64,000 nucleotides of DNA from Actinostola sp. cb2023. Its lineage: Eukaryota; Cnidaria; Anthozoa; Actiniaria; Actinostolidae. Numbering within the stretch: the stretch's first letter is position 1; every line of letters starts with the position of its first letter. Both the position numbers and the translations under genes were made by a program. Below are positions 9,686 through 22,713 of this stretch, piece after piece. Location: contig JAUJYZ010001169.1 of assembly GCA_033675265.1 (NCBI GenBank), positions 62,001-126,000 on the forward strand, given 5' to 3'. The notes under the pieces are model-generated. The model was not told the DNA's origin. It saw nothing but the letters and a program-made list of their open reading frames with translations, and ran no database searches.

Positions 9686-10178
9686 AGACCTAAGTCGCTC
9701 CTGCTAAAGGTCAGTTCCTAGGTCGATCTACGCTCGTGGTTCCATTTGAGTTTTGAACATTTTCTGACGTCATTTCTATGGTCGATAAGAGTACAGACCA
9801 TAGAAAAGCGACTTCGATTTGTTTTTTACAACAATATTTACTCAGGAAAGCGGAAAAGGCTCTCAAAACGACAAATACATTTGAAAGAAAAACTGATTCA
9901 AGCGCGCGCTGGATCCGTGCGCGAGCGAAACGTTATTCTATGTGTCTGATGGTTCTTATCCAATCAGCGCGCGAGAAATTTGACAAATGTTGTAAAAAAC
10001 GTTCTTTCTATAAATATTAATGAACTTGAACTGATGGAAAAGAGAATGGCTCCGCCCCTGTTGAACCTCTCCAGGGACTAGGCCAATCTCTTTCACTTCA
10101 GTTCAAGTTAATTAATATTTATAGAAAGAACGTTATCGACCTAGGAACGGACATTTAGCAGGAGCGACTTAGGTCCAA
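9686..10178. mobile_element. Double-nested palindrome
   Basis: The outer pair GACCTAAGTCGCTCCTGCTA (9688) and its inverse (10150-10175) encloses an inner hairpin 9999-10135 (AACGTTCTTTCTATAAATAT arms, with AACTTGAACTGA). TTCCTAGGTCGAT also pairs across. No protein-coding content is supported. Confidence 0.65.
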
Positions 10179-10179
10179 G

Positions 10180-12000
10180 ATATCCCCATCAGTGAGTAGT
10201 AACACAAAACTATAACGTAATAAGAAATCAACACCTTCGCTCCTGCTGGAGGTCGATTTAGCTAGTTGTTTAACATGCGTGGCGATGGGCCATGTGACAA
10301 GCAACCCTTTGAATTAGAGTGAATATGGAGTTCTTATATACCTAAGGAAGGCATTCGGCTTCCATCGTCTAATTTGAGAATTTGAGATCTAATGTATACT
10401 TTGGAACTTCCTCCAATGTACAACCTAATAGTATGCTCCACCTTCTTCGTGTATTTATTTCTTATTACGTTAGTACCTGCCACACCCTAGTGTGTTAATT
10501 CGATGTCTTGCCTTTAACCGCTGCGATCGTGCAATTTTTTGTCGAACAATTTTTTTAAACTTGGCACAAATATTGATTTTGAGTGCTAGAGTAGAAAAAT
10601 GAAATAACAAATGGGGGTCACCGAATCCATTGAGAACATATAAATTTTCAAAGATGGGGCTTGTGGTTATCTTTTCTGGCAAAAATGGATAATGGCCGTT
10701 ACAAGCTCTTGCTGTCCATATAGGTCGGTAATAATAAAATATATAATTTCAAATGATACATATGTTAACATAATATAATGAAAACCCCAAAATTTGTCAT
10801 TTTATTGTGTTGAACAATAAGTTTTCAAAGCCAAAATTTCAAAAACAATACATTTTGACCTTCCTTTTACGATCCTATTTTTGGACATTTTGGCGATTTC
10901 CTTAAAATTTAGCTCGAAGACCTACCTTCATTTTTTGATATGTTTTAGCTTTCGTAAATACCTACTCAGGGCAAAAATATCAGGGTAGGTCAACGTGTTA
11001 GATTTTTAGATATTCGCCGTTGAATATTAAAATGCATGATCCGCCATATTGAAAGAGCTCTACCACAGGAAGCCCAACCAATGAAAAGTAGTTCGAAAAT
11101 CAACACTTCGTAGATTTCCCCCCAAAAAAATAGCTCGAACACCTGTCTTCATTTTTTGATATTTTCTAGCTTTAGTTGACCTAGACCTACAGTGGAAAAA
11201 TCAGGATAGGTCACCGACTTAGATTTTTAGATAATCGCCGTTGAATATCATGCGCAGGAAAGATGCACACGAATACACGATCGCATTACCTTAAATTTGT
11301 CAGATTTTAACGGTCGATCGATTTTCCGAATTCAAATGATCTCATACAAAGCAAGTTATCCATTTTTTATATATCTTTTTCATTTAAGTGAGATTGTGCT
11401 GAAAAAAATCAATTTCAAACAAACAATAAAATCGATGTCCGCCATTAGTGAAGTGTCGATCGCCTAATCGGCCAGCGAAATTCGGTCGGTCAGGTCTTCG
11501 TGTCGCTACACAAAATTCCTGGCTATTGAACAATAGCCTTTTGTATCCGTGACGTCACTTACTCCAAACACATACTTCACAAATGACCAAACTGACTAAT
11601 TAGTCGGGCTTCCTGTGGAAGACCCGACTCTAAAAATGAGTAGCGTTCGTCGTCGTCGACGTCGTTGACCTCAGAAAGCATACTGGGTTCTACAGCGCAT
11701 GCGCCCTGTGCCGGCCGCTAAGATAATCACCGAAGGCTCTAACAACATGATTTATCAATACGAGACTGGTCGAGTCTGAATTCACAAACCTTGTTGGAGG
11801 AAGTTTATGTCGTCTTGTTTTCAAAATAACCATCGGAAAAGATTTGCCTACAAATTGGAACATTTGGTCTTTTCGGTCCTAGCCCCTGCGAATCCCTTCG
11901 AATTCGTATTCTTCTTTTTTTTCTGTCAGTTTCTGATTGTTTTTCACTTCGGTATATTAATATTATATATATAATATGCAATATGTACTTCAGTTTAATT
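10180..12000. other. Intergenic sequence with two diverged direct repeats
   Basis: Segments near 10900-11040 and 11110-11250 are related to each other (TAGCTCGAAGACCTACCTTC against TAGCTCGAACACCTGTCTTC, each followed by TTAGATTTTTAGATA-TCGCCGTTGAATAT). The GTCGGGCTTCCTGTGGAAGA area (11600-11640) is a short palindrome. No gene seen. Confidence 0.5.
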
Positions 12001-12015
12001 TATATTTTCGCTTGA

Positions 12016-12047
12016 CCCCCTCCCCCCCCCCCCCCCCCCCCCCCCCC
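12016..12047 (+). repeat. Poly-C tract
   Basis: About 31 C with a single T (26 in an unbroken run), followed by ACG. Possibly length-variable. Confidence 0.95.
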
Positions 12048-12049
12048 AC

Positions 12050-14080
12050 GAAATCCCCAAATCAGTCATAGATTATTGCTTTTATAATTACATGCCGTGA
12101 TTAATACATCGACATATATAACACTTACTTGTTACATTAATTACTCGGGCCCTTCCGAAGGAAGCCCGAGTTATAAAATGCGTTTTTCGGTAGTAGTAGT
12201 CGTAGTTTTGTTCGGCTAAAGAATGACGAAAGTATGCGACGTATTTAATCGTATCGAGTTTCAAGATTACTCAGCAGATAAGAAAAAAACACACACACAC
12301 AGGACTAAAGTAGATTTGAATCTTAGTTTTGAAAGCAGCTGTAGATCTTCAAGCTATTAAAAGGTCAGGATTCTAGTTCATCGTTCAATGACTAGAAGTG
12401 GTAGAAGGACTAGAAGCTCGCTTAAAATATATTTCACAAAAACAAACGTGAGGGCGTTATCAGAACCATCTGACCTATGCAACCTCAAGACGTATCATGT
12501 TCGTACTCACCCGACTCATAGTCTCCCTCGTCACTCAACTGTCACTGATTGTCATGACGTCAGAGAAATGATATTGTATTGAAGAAGATGTCCTTGTTTT
12601 ATTCGACGTTCGAACCGTAACTCGAACCCGAACTCGAACTCGATTCCAAACTCGACGTTTCGGGATCTGAAGCTAGAGAGGGGGCCTTTACACGAACTCA
12701 TCAAAATCAAATCAATTGAACTCAAAGTCAAAAGGTAATCAAATGAACTCAAAGTCAAAGGCAAATCAAATGAACTCGACACATACATGTATATACATAG
12801 TCTCCCTCGTCACGCAACTGTCAGTCATTGTCAGGTCTCTCCTCACGCAACTGACATTGTCCTTGTCATAAGCCCGAGTGTACGCTCATTGTTGTGCATG
12901 GAAAAAGGGTTCACCACTGCTTTGCATTGAGTATTTTCACCGCTATCAGTTCCCTCAGATTCATCAGTTTTGTTTGTGCAACGGCGAAGGCACAAGCTGT
13001 GATCTTTAACTATGCTGTGATCAATAGTCATACTAACAACACCAGAGAAGCCTGACACATCATAGTTTTGAATGCCCAGGAGTTTACATCGAGTCAAAAT
13101 AATACAATGATCAATAGATATAAATACTAGGAAGAGCTTCGAGGCTGTTGTGTATATACTCTGTATGGGACTCTATAAAAACTGGCCGAAATACGGTGCG
13201 AAAATTTTACGAACTAACATGTATTTGGTATCAAAATGTCCATAAAAGAGCGGGCTATGCTAATCCGTAGTTAATTTCGTGACTAGGCCTGTGTAGTTTC
13301 AATAAAAGCTATTTTTGTGGGCTGACAGGCCAGTTTGAGGTCATGTCACGCCAATTCTCTTGTAAGGTAGACCCATTCAACTAAAAAAATACGGTACTTT
13401 TTTGCATCGAATTTCAATTATAACCTAATAATATGGTCCACGAAAGATCAAACAAACTAAATCCGTCGTTAACTTTTTAGTTATATGCATTTATACGAGG
13501 AAAATTGCAAAAAACCTTGAATTTGAGCCCATGTTTGTATGTACTAGAATGCGGGGGCGTGCCAGAGAAATTCTAGCTGACTACTTGTGACAAATCTTTC
13601 CCGATGACAATAATTCATAGAGATATGGATTTATCAATCTAGTACTAGTACTGCGAAGGGTTTAGAGATCTTCAGAACTTAGAACGAAGTGAGTTGATAC
13701 ACGCAGCCGGCGGTGAAGAGAACAGTTGTAAGGTTTTCAGCCGACCCGATAACCCTAAAGTATTAAAACCCATATTTACACTTCATCCAAACATTGTTTA
13801 ATCACTCTGCGATGTCTAGTTTATGTATACGGTATTTGTATTTGTATGGATATATTTATGGTAACAAATAAACTATCATTGTCATTCATGATTCGCTGAG
13901 TTTGTGAAATCGCAGTACTGAAATTGCAAGGAAAGCAAGTTCTATCGAGCTCGAGTCAGCAACGACGAGCAACCAAACACTGTTTTAATCGCACTATAAG
14001 ATATCTATATTTAGTTCAAATAGGTTACATTTCATTTAGAAGCCCGACTTCACGCTAGAAGAGCGTCTAGTTGTGTTATA
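12050..14080. other. Intergenic sequence, no gene seen
   Basis: Short palindrome at 12148-12172 (ACTCGGGCCCTTCCGAAGG), CA run at 12290, and AACTCGAA-rich and ATCAAATGAACTCAAAGTCA-type direct repeats at 12600-12780. Small frames lack recognisable domains. Confidence 0.45.
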
Positions 14081-14085
14081 TACTC

Positions 14086-14961
14086 ATTGCCAGAAATATG
14101 GGACATTAGCCAGCGGTTTCCTCGGGCTCAGCATTTTGTCCCAAAACTCGCTAAAAACAGTTCTAATTGCTAAATAAATGACATACAGATCTTAATTAGC
14201 GTTCATCTTTGTTTAGAAAGCGATTTTATAACTTCAAAATATCAAAAAGACTGACTAAAAAATAAAAAAAAGTTTCCAACGGTCGATCAAAATATGACAC
14301 AGGAAGCCCAACACAGAAATAGAGGGATACACGAAAATACATCGAAATTTAACCCTTCACGCTCTCGGACTCCCTGTGTGCAATCCCAGAATGCACTAAG
14401 AACTCATGTAAACAGGAAAATGGCGGATGGTGGAGATATAGCGAAGTTTTTGTCGTTCTGACTCAAAACTAGATCTCAACATGGCGTCTTTACCATTTAT
14501 TTGTACCTAAAGTTCAGAGCGTTCGGGCGGAAGATGGAATTGCGATATAACATATTTTATCGGCGATTTGAACACACTAAACAGTGTTTTACTGGCATCG
14601 AGATGTGCACTTCTGCTGTGTCAAGGCCTACTACCTCAAACTGACCGATAACTGCGTAGGGTTGTTCGATCTTACAGTAAATGTATGGGAAATCTGGTAG
14701 CTTCAATGTGAAGAAAACAAACTGCTCGGGCGGAAAACCTGGTCTTCGTTGTAGATCGGTAATATGGTGAGTGCAACGATTGATAGATACCTTAATACTT
14801 TCTAGATGTGCAACGAGGGTGTTAAACCTCTGAACGCTACAAATTCTGAAAAGTCAATTTTTCCCATACATTTTCTTATACAGAACGGCAACCATTTTGC
14901 ATTTTTTGTGCCGTAAAACGCATGCGCGGCGGCCATCTTGTCCCATATTTCTGGCAATGTA
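14086..14961. mobile_element. TIR element bounded by CATTGCCAGAAATATGGGAC
   Basis: The 20-bp end recurs inverted at 14942-14961. The 876-bp interior has no intact frame; words such as AGGAAGCCCAACACAG link it to the foldback families nearby. No target duplication could be assigned. Confidence 0.6.
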
Positions 14962-15114
14962 GAACGAAATCAAAAGCTACGCCGTGCATATGTGCAACAT
15001 TCGCGACTCACAGCGACAAATAATTAATTCCATTTCCGTTTGATTATCTGTTATCAAACTTTCAGCTCTAAAAGTGGTCGCGGTCGCTTACGAGAGGTGG
15101 TCGCTGTGTATTAT

Positions 15115-15170
15115 GTAATAATATAATAATCATCATCATCATCATCATAATAATAATCATAATCATAATA
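15115..15170 (+). repeat. ATA/ATC trinucleotide repeat
   Basis: A compound AAT/ATC microsatellite of about 50 bp. Confidence 0.85.
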
Positions 15171-16395
15171 ACGGTTCATTAGCAATCCACGAGGTACCCT
15201 GGGTATCAGAGGTTTTGAGAAGTTTCACGATTTAGAGAATAATTTTTCGTGCTAAATGATTGTTAAGAAAGTTCACTCCACAAACCTCTGGCCACTCGAG
15301 ACATCTCCAACGGGCAGCCTCGCTTTAGAGTTCACTTCCTGTCAAACCGGTTTTATTGCCAGGACTAATTTGCATGTGTCACGTTTCACGTGGTGCAGCA
15401 AATGAATCAAAATAAACATGGGGGAAACTCGTTCGAAACGCCAGAGATCGTGTTCTGTTTATTGGGGGAAAAAACGATTATTGTATTATTTCAGCTGTGC
15501 TTGCTGGCGGCGTTCTGCGAAGAGAAAACATCTCGTCGCTCGATGAACTGATAAAGTGAGACTTCGATCGTGAACCGACTTCAGCTTACTGACATTAGGA
15601 AACTTGGAGGCTAACTCGAACTGAACGGCGCTATAAAAGCCTACACGAACGAAATGTTCGCTATCACTCGACATGTTTACGTTGTTTCCGCTCAATACTC
15701 TGAAGGTTTGAAACCGGTTTTTGACGGTTTCGATATGAGAGTCAATCAAAATAGACCGTTGGTGGTTTCTATGACGATCTCATGAATAGCCAATCAGAGA
15801 GCGGATTAATTTTTCCCTGGAATGCGGGAAAATTTGACTCGAGTGGCCAGAGGGGCTCGTCGCTTCGCTCCTCGACTCTCGTCGCTTCGCGACTAAGATT
15901 CTCGTCGCTTCGCGACTCGTTTAGCAGCAAGCCCCTCTGGAACCAGGGTATCCACGAGGTGGCTCTTCTATGCTAATGAGCTACAATAAATTAAGAATAA
16001 ATATATAATATATAAGAGGGGAGTAAAGTGCGCACCGTCGGCCTCAGCTTTGTCAGTTGAATTACTGTTAAGAGTTACCGACGTTAAATAAGGTAGTTTA
16101 CTAGCTTTACATTATAGTGATCTGACTTGGAAAATTTTGGTATTTTGGAAAACTGGTCGCTCAGGAGACGTGGTCGCTTACGAGAGTGGTCGCAACGGGA
16201 GGTTCAACTGTATTAAAACTGATTTGGATGTATTTTACGTACATTAAGAAACTGAGACCTAAATATACAAACGGATTCCGTGCGTGCTAATCTCTTTGTT
16301 TGACTTTATAATTATTACTTTTGTTGTTTAATTAACGTTATTGTTCTTATTGTTATATATATCTTTCATCTTCACTTTACTTTTGACTTGATAAT
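15170..16395. other. Intergenic sequence with CGTCGCTTCG direct repeats
   Basis: 15180-15960 looks like a degenerate foldback (CCACGAGGTACCCTGGGTAT against its inverse at 15935-15960, and CCTCTGGCCACTCGAG against 15838-15853). At 15858-15920 TCGTCGCTTCGCGACT repeats three times. No gene seen. Confidence 0.5.
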
Positions 16396-16774
16396 AGGGA
16401 CCTTAAGCACCAGGACGACGACGTCGAGGACGACGAAGTTCGAATAAAGTGTTTTGTTGTCTATTGTTTTCATAATTGCTTCATATTCCGTGTTTTCACT
16501 AAATTTGCGCCGCCTATCATGAATGACATTGTCTTTTTGTGGTCCGGTTGACCGAAAACAACTATCTGTACAAATAACGAACTGACGTTCTCGTTCTCTT
16601 TGCGTCGTCAAACATAGGCATTTCACGTCGTAGTTTAGCACTCAACGCCTGGAGTTAAGACCAAATCGAGCTCATTTCCTACATTCCAACAAGAAGTTAT
16701 TGAATGTTGTAATTAGCGCTATTGTTTCTCTGACGTCGTCGTCGTCCATTTCGTCCTCGATGCTTAAGGTCCCT
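16396..16774. mobile_element. MITE with AGGGACCTTAAGCA ends
   Basis: TIR AGGGACCTTAAGCA at 16396 and its inverse ending 16774, followed inward by GACGACGACGTC-type repeats in both arms. Confidence 0.75.
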
Positions 16775-16980
16775 AATAGCGTTATGTTAACGTCGAAACG
16801 TCGTTTATATTTTATAATGTATTTTAAGAACATTTTATCGAATATTTTTATAGTTAAATGTTTCATTAATAAGTCACTCCAGACCAAAGTTTAATGAGAT
16901 TTTATATTCGTCTTATAAACTTCTTCTTTACAAGTTTCGACCAGTTGGTCACGTCCCCACACTAGAATATTTTATTTATT

Positions 16981-17262
16981 GGCCCTTTGCAGTTTACAGT
17001 CACATGTCAATATATCGCTTGAAAAACGAATGAACTGAGCCGAAGATCCCATGCATGGGAACGGCTCTGCTGACTGGCAAACAAACTTTGATCGGAGACG
17101 TTGATTGAGAAAGATCAACAATCAACTGGAGGTTAAAAAATAGCATTTCAAACAGATTTCTTTCCTGTCACTACTGATATCATGTAAGATTCTTCAAATA
17201 AATAAAGTCAGATTTTTTTGCCAGTCAGTACAACCACGTGATCGTAATCCTGCAAAGGGCCT
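16981..17262. mobile_element. MITE with GGCCCTTTGCAG ends
   Basis: TIR GGCCCTTTGCAG at 16981 and its inverse at 17251-17262. ATTTATT occurs on both flanks and may be the target duplication. Confidence 0.65.
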
Positions 17263-17437
17263 ATTATTTATTAATCACCTGAGATCCCTAGAAAAAATTG
17301 AATATAAAATTGCAGTTTCAAATGATAGAGTATCATTTCACCTAATAAATGGCAGAACCTTTTAGTAGCTCTAAGAAATAACGATAATAATCTTAATCCG
17401 TAGGACATAAATGTAATTATGCTAATATATATTGTAA

Positions 17438-18018
17438 TTATAACCCATCGATACATTTTCGCGCGCGCCCATTAATTGGTCAAAACGGGTCACGTGGTAC
17501 AATTTCACTTGACGTATGTCAGGTATTAGAATACCACAACTGCCTACTATAGCGAAACTCGCAATCTGATTGGTTCAAAACTAGCCTACTATCAGCCGAT
17601 AGACAGCAGCGACCGCGCGTTGTTTAAAATTTGAATATTCATGATCAGTGAAAGATGAAAACACAAATAAAAAATATCTCGCCAACTATCTGCCGATAGA
17701 AGGCTCGAGTTCGCCTTCTATCTGTTAAATATCCCCCAGTTTTGAGATGATATCTCCCACTTTTGAGAAAAATGAAATTATCTAAATTGCAATGGCAGAA
17801 CAACGCAGTCCGAAAAAAACAACACGACAAAGGCAAACAAATACGCAATAATGGATGTGGTTTCTCCTAGCTAGCCGAGTGTTTTATTTACAGAAGACGT
17901 ACGTAGAAAGTCGAAGCTTCGCTTCTCGGCCAACTGTTTCTTCTTCGGAACATCCAGTCTCAGCCGCGGACATTATCAGCCGATATACCAGTCGTTAGAA
18001 GGGGTTTATTTACTAAAT
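17438..18018. mobile_element. Foldback element, relative of 48736-49464, inverse orientation
   Basis: Shares, in reverse order, the TTATAACCCATCGAT end, GCGCGCG tract, ACGGGTCACGTGGTAC, ATATCCCCCAGTTTTGAGAT, the GAAGCTTCGCTTC centre, GGACATTATCAGCCGATATA and the GGGGTTTATTTAC end. Confidence 0.7.
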
Positions 18019-18209
18019 ATCGCAAAGCTGATACGTATTTATATATGTAGTATTTTTGTTAGTTTAATATAAATAAATAATAATAGTAGTGATAATGGCT
18101 GTAGTTGCATGTAATAATTGTTTTTTGTTGTTGTTGTTGTCTTAAATTGTTATTATTGTATCTAAAATTAATAGCAATAAAGGACTATATAAAATGTCTC
18201 TCCTTATTT

Positions 18210-18580
<371 letters not shown>

Positions 18581-18682
18581 TTTGTAAAAGGATCTCGTGT
18601 TTAACGGTAAAAACGTAGATCTGTTTTTACATTCAAAAATGTCAAAATGCACGAAATATATTTTCGGCACCCAGCAATTGAA

Positions 18683-18770
18683 TTGCTCATTATGAATTCA
18701 CCGGGATGTATCCATATACAGCCCTGGGTTGTATATGAATACATCCCGGTGAATTCATAATGAGCACTGA
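18683..18770. repeat. Near-perfect hairpin
   Basis: TGCTCATTATGAATTCACCG and GGATGTATCCATATACA pair with the inverse sequence, leaving a small loop at GCCCTGGG. Confidence 0.85.
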
Positions 18771-20365
18771 AATGCTATTCTCACTGGCAAGATGGCCACG
18801 ATTTGATCTCGCATTCCACGGGTAGGTGTTGTAAAGGCCGCTAACTCTCGGGATACACGCATCTACACCCCATGGGACCTGGGAAATGTTTATAACCGCC
18901 CTCGAAGTCGGTTCTGCACTCATTTCGCGAAGTTAAGCCGCCGCTTTAGAGCAGACTCGCTTCGACCCTCCCTCCTCCCCTTCGGCGACGATTGCATATC
19001 CTATCCCTTCACTGCTCATTGCCTCCGGAAAATCGCGTTCCCCATATCTTAACTACTACCTAACCGGAACAATGAGTGGTAAGTTTGTCAGTGAGAAGCG
19101 GTTACTATTCTTCATGCTATTCATATAGTATTCATGCTAAATAACACTCCAAAAAATACCAGAAAATGCCTCAGATTGCTTCGTGCGAAAACCTTGTCAA
19201 ATTTAAACTAAGTCAGATAAATACCTCGAACGTCGGCAATAAGCCTATAAATCCCTCGGGCATACAGCCCTCGGGATTTATATGGCTTATTGCCTCCGTT
19301 CTCGGTATTTATCTCTTACTTCTAAACCTCATTAATAATTCATGAGCAATTGATCCAACCAGGTTGGTTGAATCGGTCACATGCATGGATCTGTATACCC
19401 CGATACAGACACTGATGAATAAAACATCAGTGCTGTATCAGTGATACAGACCTAATGAATAAAACATTATGTTGCTGTATCACTGATACAACACTAATGT
19501 TTTATTCATCAGTTCTATATCAGTGATATAGAACTGACACACAGGTCATGCAAAGGTCTCATTTACTCGTATCATTGACCTTTGCATAGCACCGACAGCA
19601 AGTTACGAATATCATTACGGCTTCCTATTTACAAATACAAAAGCTCTTTCCAATGTGGGATGACTTTAGGTGTATCCTGCGCATGACAGTGACGTCAAAA
19701 GTACCTCTACAAGAAAGTTCTGTAATTTTCTTGTGTTATTTGCTTAGATTTCGTGTAATGCTGTTTTAAATCAAGGTAAATTGGGATGGAGGTTTAGAAG
19801 CCTCTCTGATATTTCTTTTGCTGAGACCCCAAAGGACTTTGTAAATGTCATAGTACATAAGACGAGGTTCTATACCTTCATTTCATTCCTTTACGCACTT
19901 TATTAACTTACTTAGCGAAAACTAGTTTCGTTTTCTCAACCTCCTCAGTTCGCTAAAGATATAATGCGTTTAGAAGCCATTTACAGCATTCGCGTCCGTG
20001 TTGTATCGGAGAATGTGTAAATACAGAGTTTGACTGGGAAGTAAAACGGGGATTTGAAAAGGTGTCCGTAAGTAGAGCTGTCCGCTTACGAGAGTGTCCG
20101 TTAGCGGAGGGAGAGTTGACTGTATAAACATCACATTCATAGTAGTTGTATTTAATACGGTTATAATAAATAAACTTTGCATATCGTGATCTACATGTTT
20201 TTATTGATATAAACTGTGAAACCTTCTCATCAGTATTGACAGATAATTCGCTTGCTTTCTCAAATATATCACAATCATAACTGTTTAAGCTTATAAGTAG
20301 TATAGGTAGGTAGCACAGCAATAGCAAGCATAAACTTGTATGACAACAATACAGTGTAGTAACAC
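18770..20365. other. Intergenic sequence with several hairpins
   Basis: 19200-19315 is a hairpin (AGATAAATACC, CAATAAGCC-TATAAATCCC). 19400-19535 alternates CTGTATCAGTGATACAG and ATGAATAAAACATTA words in both orientations. Nothing resembling a gene. Confidence 0.5.
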
Positions 20366-21025
20366 TCATGACACAAATAATGCAAACGGTAAAGTCCACT
20401 TCACCTTCGTCGGGAAACATCGTGGGTTGCTTCCAGGATTGTAGTTCATCAAGTTTGTATAATAAAGGCTTTCATTCATAACATATTGATCGTAATTTAT
20501 AAGTTTGGCATTGTTTATAACTTTGGCATTCGCTTTCATCGCATTCAAGGCTTTCATAACATGTTGATCGAGTATAACTTTGGCTTTCATGGCATTCAAG
20601 GCTTTCATAACATGTTGATCGTTTATAACTTTGGCTTTCGTCGTTTTCAAGGCTTTCATAACATGTTCATCGAGTATAACTTTGGCTTGAATGGCATTCA
20701 AGGCTTTCATGTGTTCGCGGAACAATCCATATTTCCGAAAACGCTCAACGTCTTTTAGTGTAGATTTACCGCGAACGGTGACGTGTGTGCATTTGTAAGC
20801 ATTTCGAGCGTAAAGAGGAAAAAACAGAGGACGAATACCTTCACCATCTTGACTTGACTTTCTTCGTCGATCGACACTACAAAACGTTGCTACAACGTCG
20901 ATCGCTGCAACCTCATGGTCAGTCTCGTGGTCTCGTTCCCAGTCCCACTCGATTGCAGATTTGCGACGTGAATAACAAAAATACGGTCTGTATTTTATAC
21001 CTCGTGCGGCCTTTGGCCTGGGCAC
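20366..21025 (-). CDS. Hypothetical 219-aa frame with 17-residue repeats
   Basis: Uninterrupted from an ATG at 21025 to a stop at 20366. The first ~110 residues are Arg/Asp/Glu/His-rich (RRRKSSQDGEG, KSTLKDVERFRKYG). Then come four imperfect units of KALNAMKAKVILDQHVM type (51-bp DNA period, 20510-20720), then a Tyr/Asn-rich tail. The start codon sits in a short palindrome (CTCGTGCGGCC-GGGCACGAG), typical of local foldback elements. No family recognised. It could be a repeat-borne frame rather than a gene, and no intron signals were evident. Confidence 0.3.
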   Translation of the reverse strand: MPRPKAARGIKYRPYFCYSRRKSAIEWDWERDHETDHEVAAIDVVATFCSVDRRRKSSQDGEGIRPLFFPLYARNAYKCTHVTVRGKSTLKDVERFRKYGLFREHMKALNAIQAKVILDEHVMKALKTTKAKVINDQHVMKALNAMKAKVILDQHVMKALNAMKANAKVINNAKLINYDQYVMNESLYYTNLMNYNPGSNPRCFPTKVKWTLPFALFVS

Positions 21026-21165
21026 GAGTAATTATCATACATGCTATCCCACATAGGATAGATCTAACGTATACTTTGGTACGTCCTCCAATTTAGAACT
21101 CGTAGCTACACCTTCTTCGTGTCTTTATTTCTTATTACGTACTTTCCACAACCTAGTGTGTTAAT

Positions 21166-21685
21166 AAACCACTTCACGCTGTCGTCCGTCATTTTGAATT
21201 GGGACAAATGCGACAAAATTCATAGAAATCTGGATCACTTTGATTTGCCGTATATAACTCCGCTCGATTTCGTTGGATTTTTAAAAACTTACCATTTTAG
21301 AAAATATATTTTCTTTGTTATTTATGACCTATAATATGATGGGTATTGGAAGGCTACAAATCGAGACTGAAATTTTTTGTTTTGTTTTCAAAATAAAACG
21401 TTCGGCACGTGAATATGCAAATTAGCTCAAAATTTTAAGATACATTCGTGAAAAGAAGATTGACTCGAAAAAGGTAATGAAAACACCTACTGACTGGTCT
21501 TATTTTCAGTCCCACAACTGACATGCATGCCTGCTGACTATCGAAGCCGGTTTAAATTTTGAAAATCCAACAAACTCGAGCGGAGTTACGGCAAGTCAAA
21601 GTGATCCAGATTTCTATAAATTTTGCCGAGTTTGTCCCAATTCAAAATGGCGGACGACAGCATGAAGTGGCTTATTCGATTTCTT
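21166..21685. mobile_element. Foldback element with ~120-bp arms
   Basis: Left arm AACCACTTCACGCTGTCGTC through TTTGCCGTATATAACTCC; right arm inverse ending at 21670-21685. A structurally similar element is at 58118-58625. Confidence 0.75.
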
Positions 21686-22057
21686 TCCTTTGACTTCGTT
21701 TCCCCCTTTTAATGTTTTTATATACTGTTAGGTAACTTACAATCTTTGTAACCTATTGGTATTAATAACTTTCATGGGATATCTTGAGTTCTAACTTTAA
21801 CAAATCGTTGGATTTGTAACTGAACTTGTTAACCAAGCTAATTAACAATCACCTTACTATATTATCCAATCATAAAGAGAAAGCATCGGTTAACGGATTT
21901 TGATAGACAGGAGTTTGGAAAATTCACTATAAATAGTGAAAAATCTAAGAACAGCTGACACACTGTAGAGTTATATGTTTATTATGTACGATATTTCGGC
22001 TGGCCACATCAGCCTTCTTCAGGTACAATGATGGAGACTCAAGTGCAATGTAATATA

Positions 22058-22340
22058 CACCTATTTCAAAAAACGTTGTCGCGTTCAAAGCAACGAGCGT
22101 CAAGCCAAGACCGAAGTGAATGCTGGTTTTGTGTTGGCAAATTATTCAAATCAGACCTATTATTTTCTGAAGTGCGATATGCAAACAAGCACGTGAAAAT
22201 GTTCACATTTTGTAATTAGTCCTCATAGAAACAATTGTGATTTAAATATTAATTATCAGCACATAACAAGCATTCACTTCGGTCTTGGCTTGACGCTTGT
22301 TGCTTTGAACGCGACAACGTTTTTTGAAAAAGGTGTATAG
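22058..22340. mobile_element. Foldback MITE nested in the Penelope-like fragment
   Basis: Arms: TTCAAAAAACGTTGTCGCGT and its inverse at 22280-22335, continuing through AAGCAACGAGCGTCAAGCCA. The outer ends read CACCTATTTCAAAAAA / TTTTTTGAAAAAGGTGTA. Confidence 0.75.
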
Positions 22341-22422
22341 GTGAAATGGAAATGATGTAAGGTAAAAAAAATTACAGAAATTTAGAAAATGTAAATATAG
22401 ATAAGCGAGGGATTAAGATTCA

Positions 22423-22713
22423 TCACGAACATATATTGAGTCCGTGAGGCTCTAAAGTGTTAGCTTTGATAATAAGGAATGTTTCCCTGGCTTTGCGAAT
22501 TGAATCCCGGGAAGAGTGGATTTTTTCATTAGAGGAGTGGTTAGAGGTGGTTAAGAAGTGCTCAGCTACAGTAGTGGGCTTGGATTTAGTGTTAGTTTTG
22601 TCAATAGTACGTCTATGTTCATTAAACCTGTCTTTTAATTGTCGTTTTGTTTCACCAATATATTGTAATCTACAGCGATAATAATAAACATATAACTCTA
22701 CAGTGTGTCAGCT
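22423..22713 (-). CDS. GIY-YIG endonuclease C-terminal fragment (Penelope-like element)
   Basis: An open frame on the minus strand ending at TGA (22423-22425), about 95 residues. It shows VYYYRC, LQYIGETKRQLKDRFNEHRR, VAEHF, KARETFLI and ANTLEPHGLN: the YIG and Arg/His-rich catalytic layout of the endonuclease domain that follows the reverse transcriptase in Penelope-like elements. No reverse transcriptase is present, so this is a 5'-truncated, non-autonomous remnant. The GIY half is weak (VYY). Confidence 0.82.

Noticed and set aside
12843..13097. Small minus-strand frames in 10-20 kb (for example 12843-13097, 15486-15749, 16372-16641)
   Set aside because: No recognisable motif, no splice or promoter support, and several overlap foldback elements.
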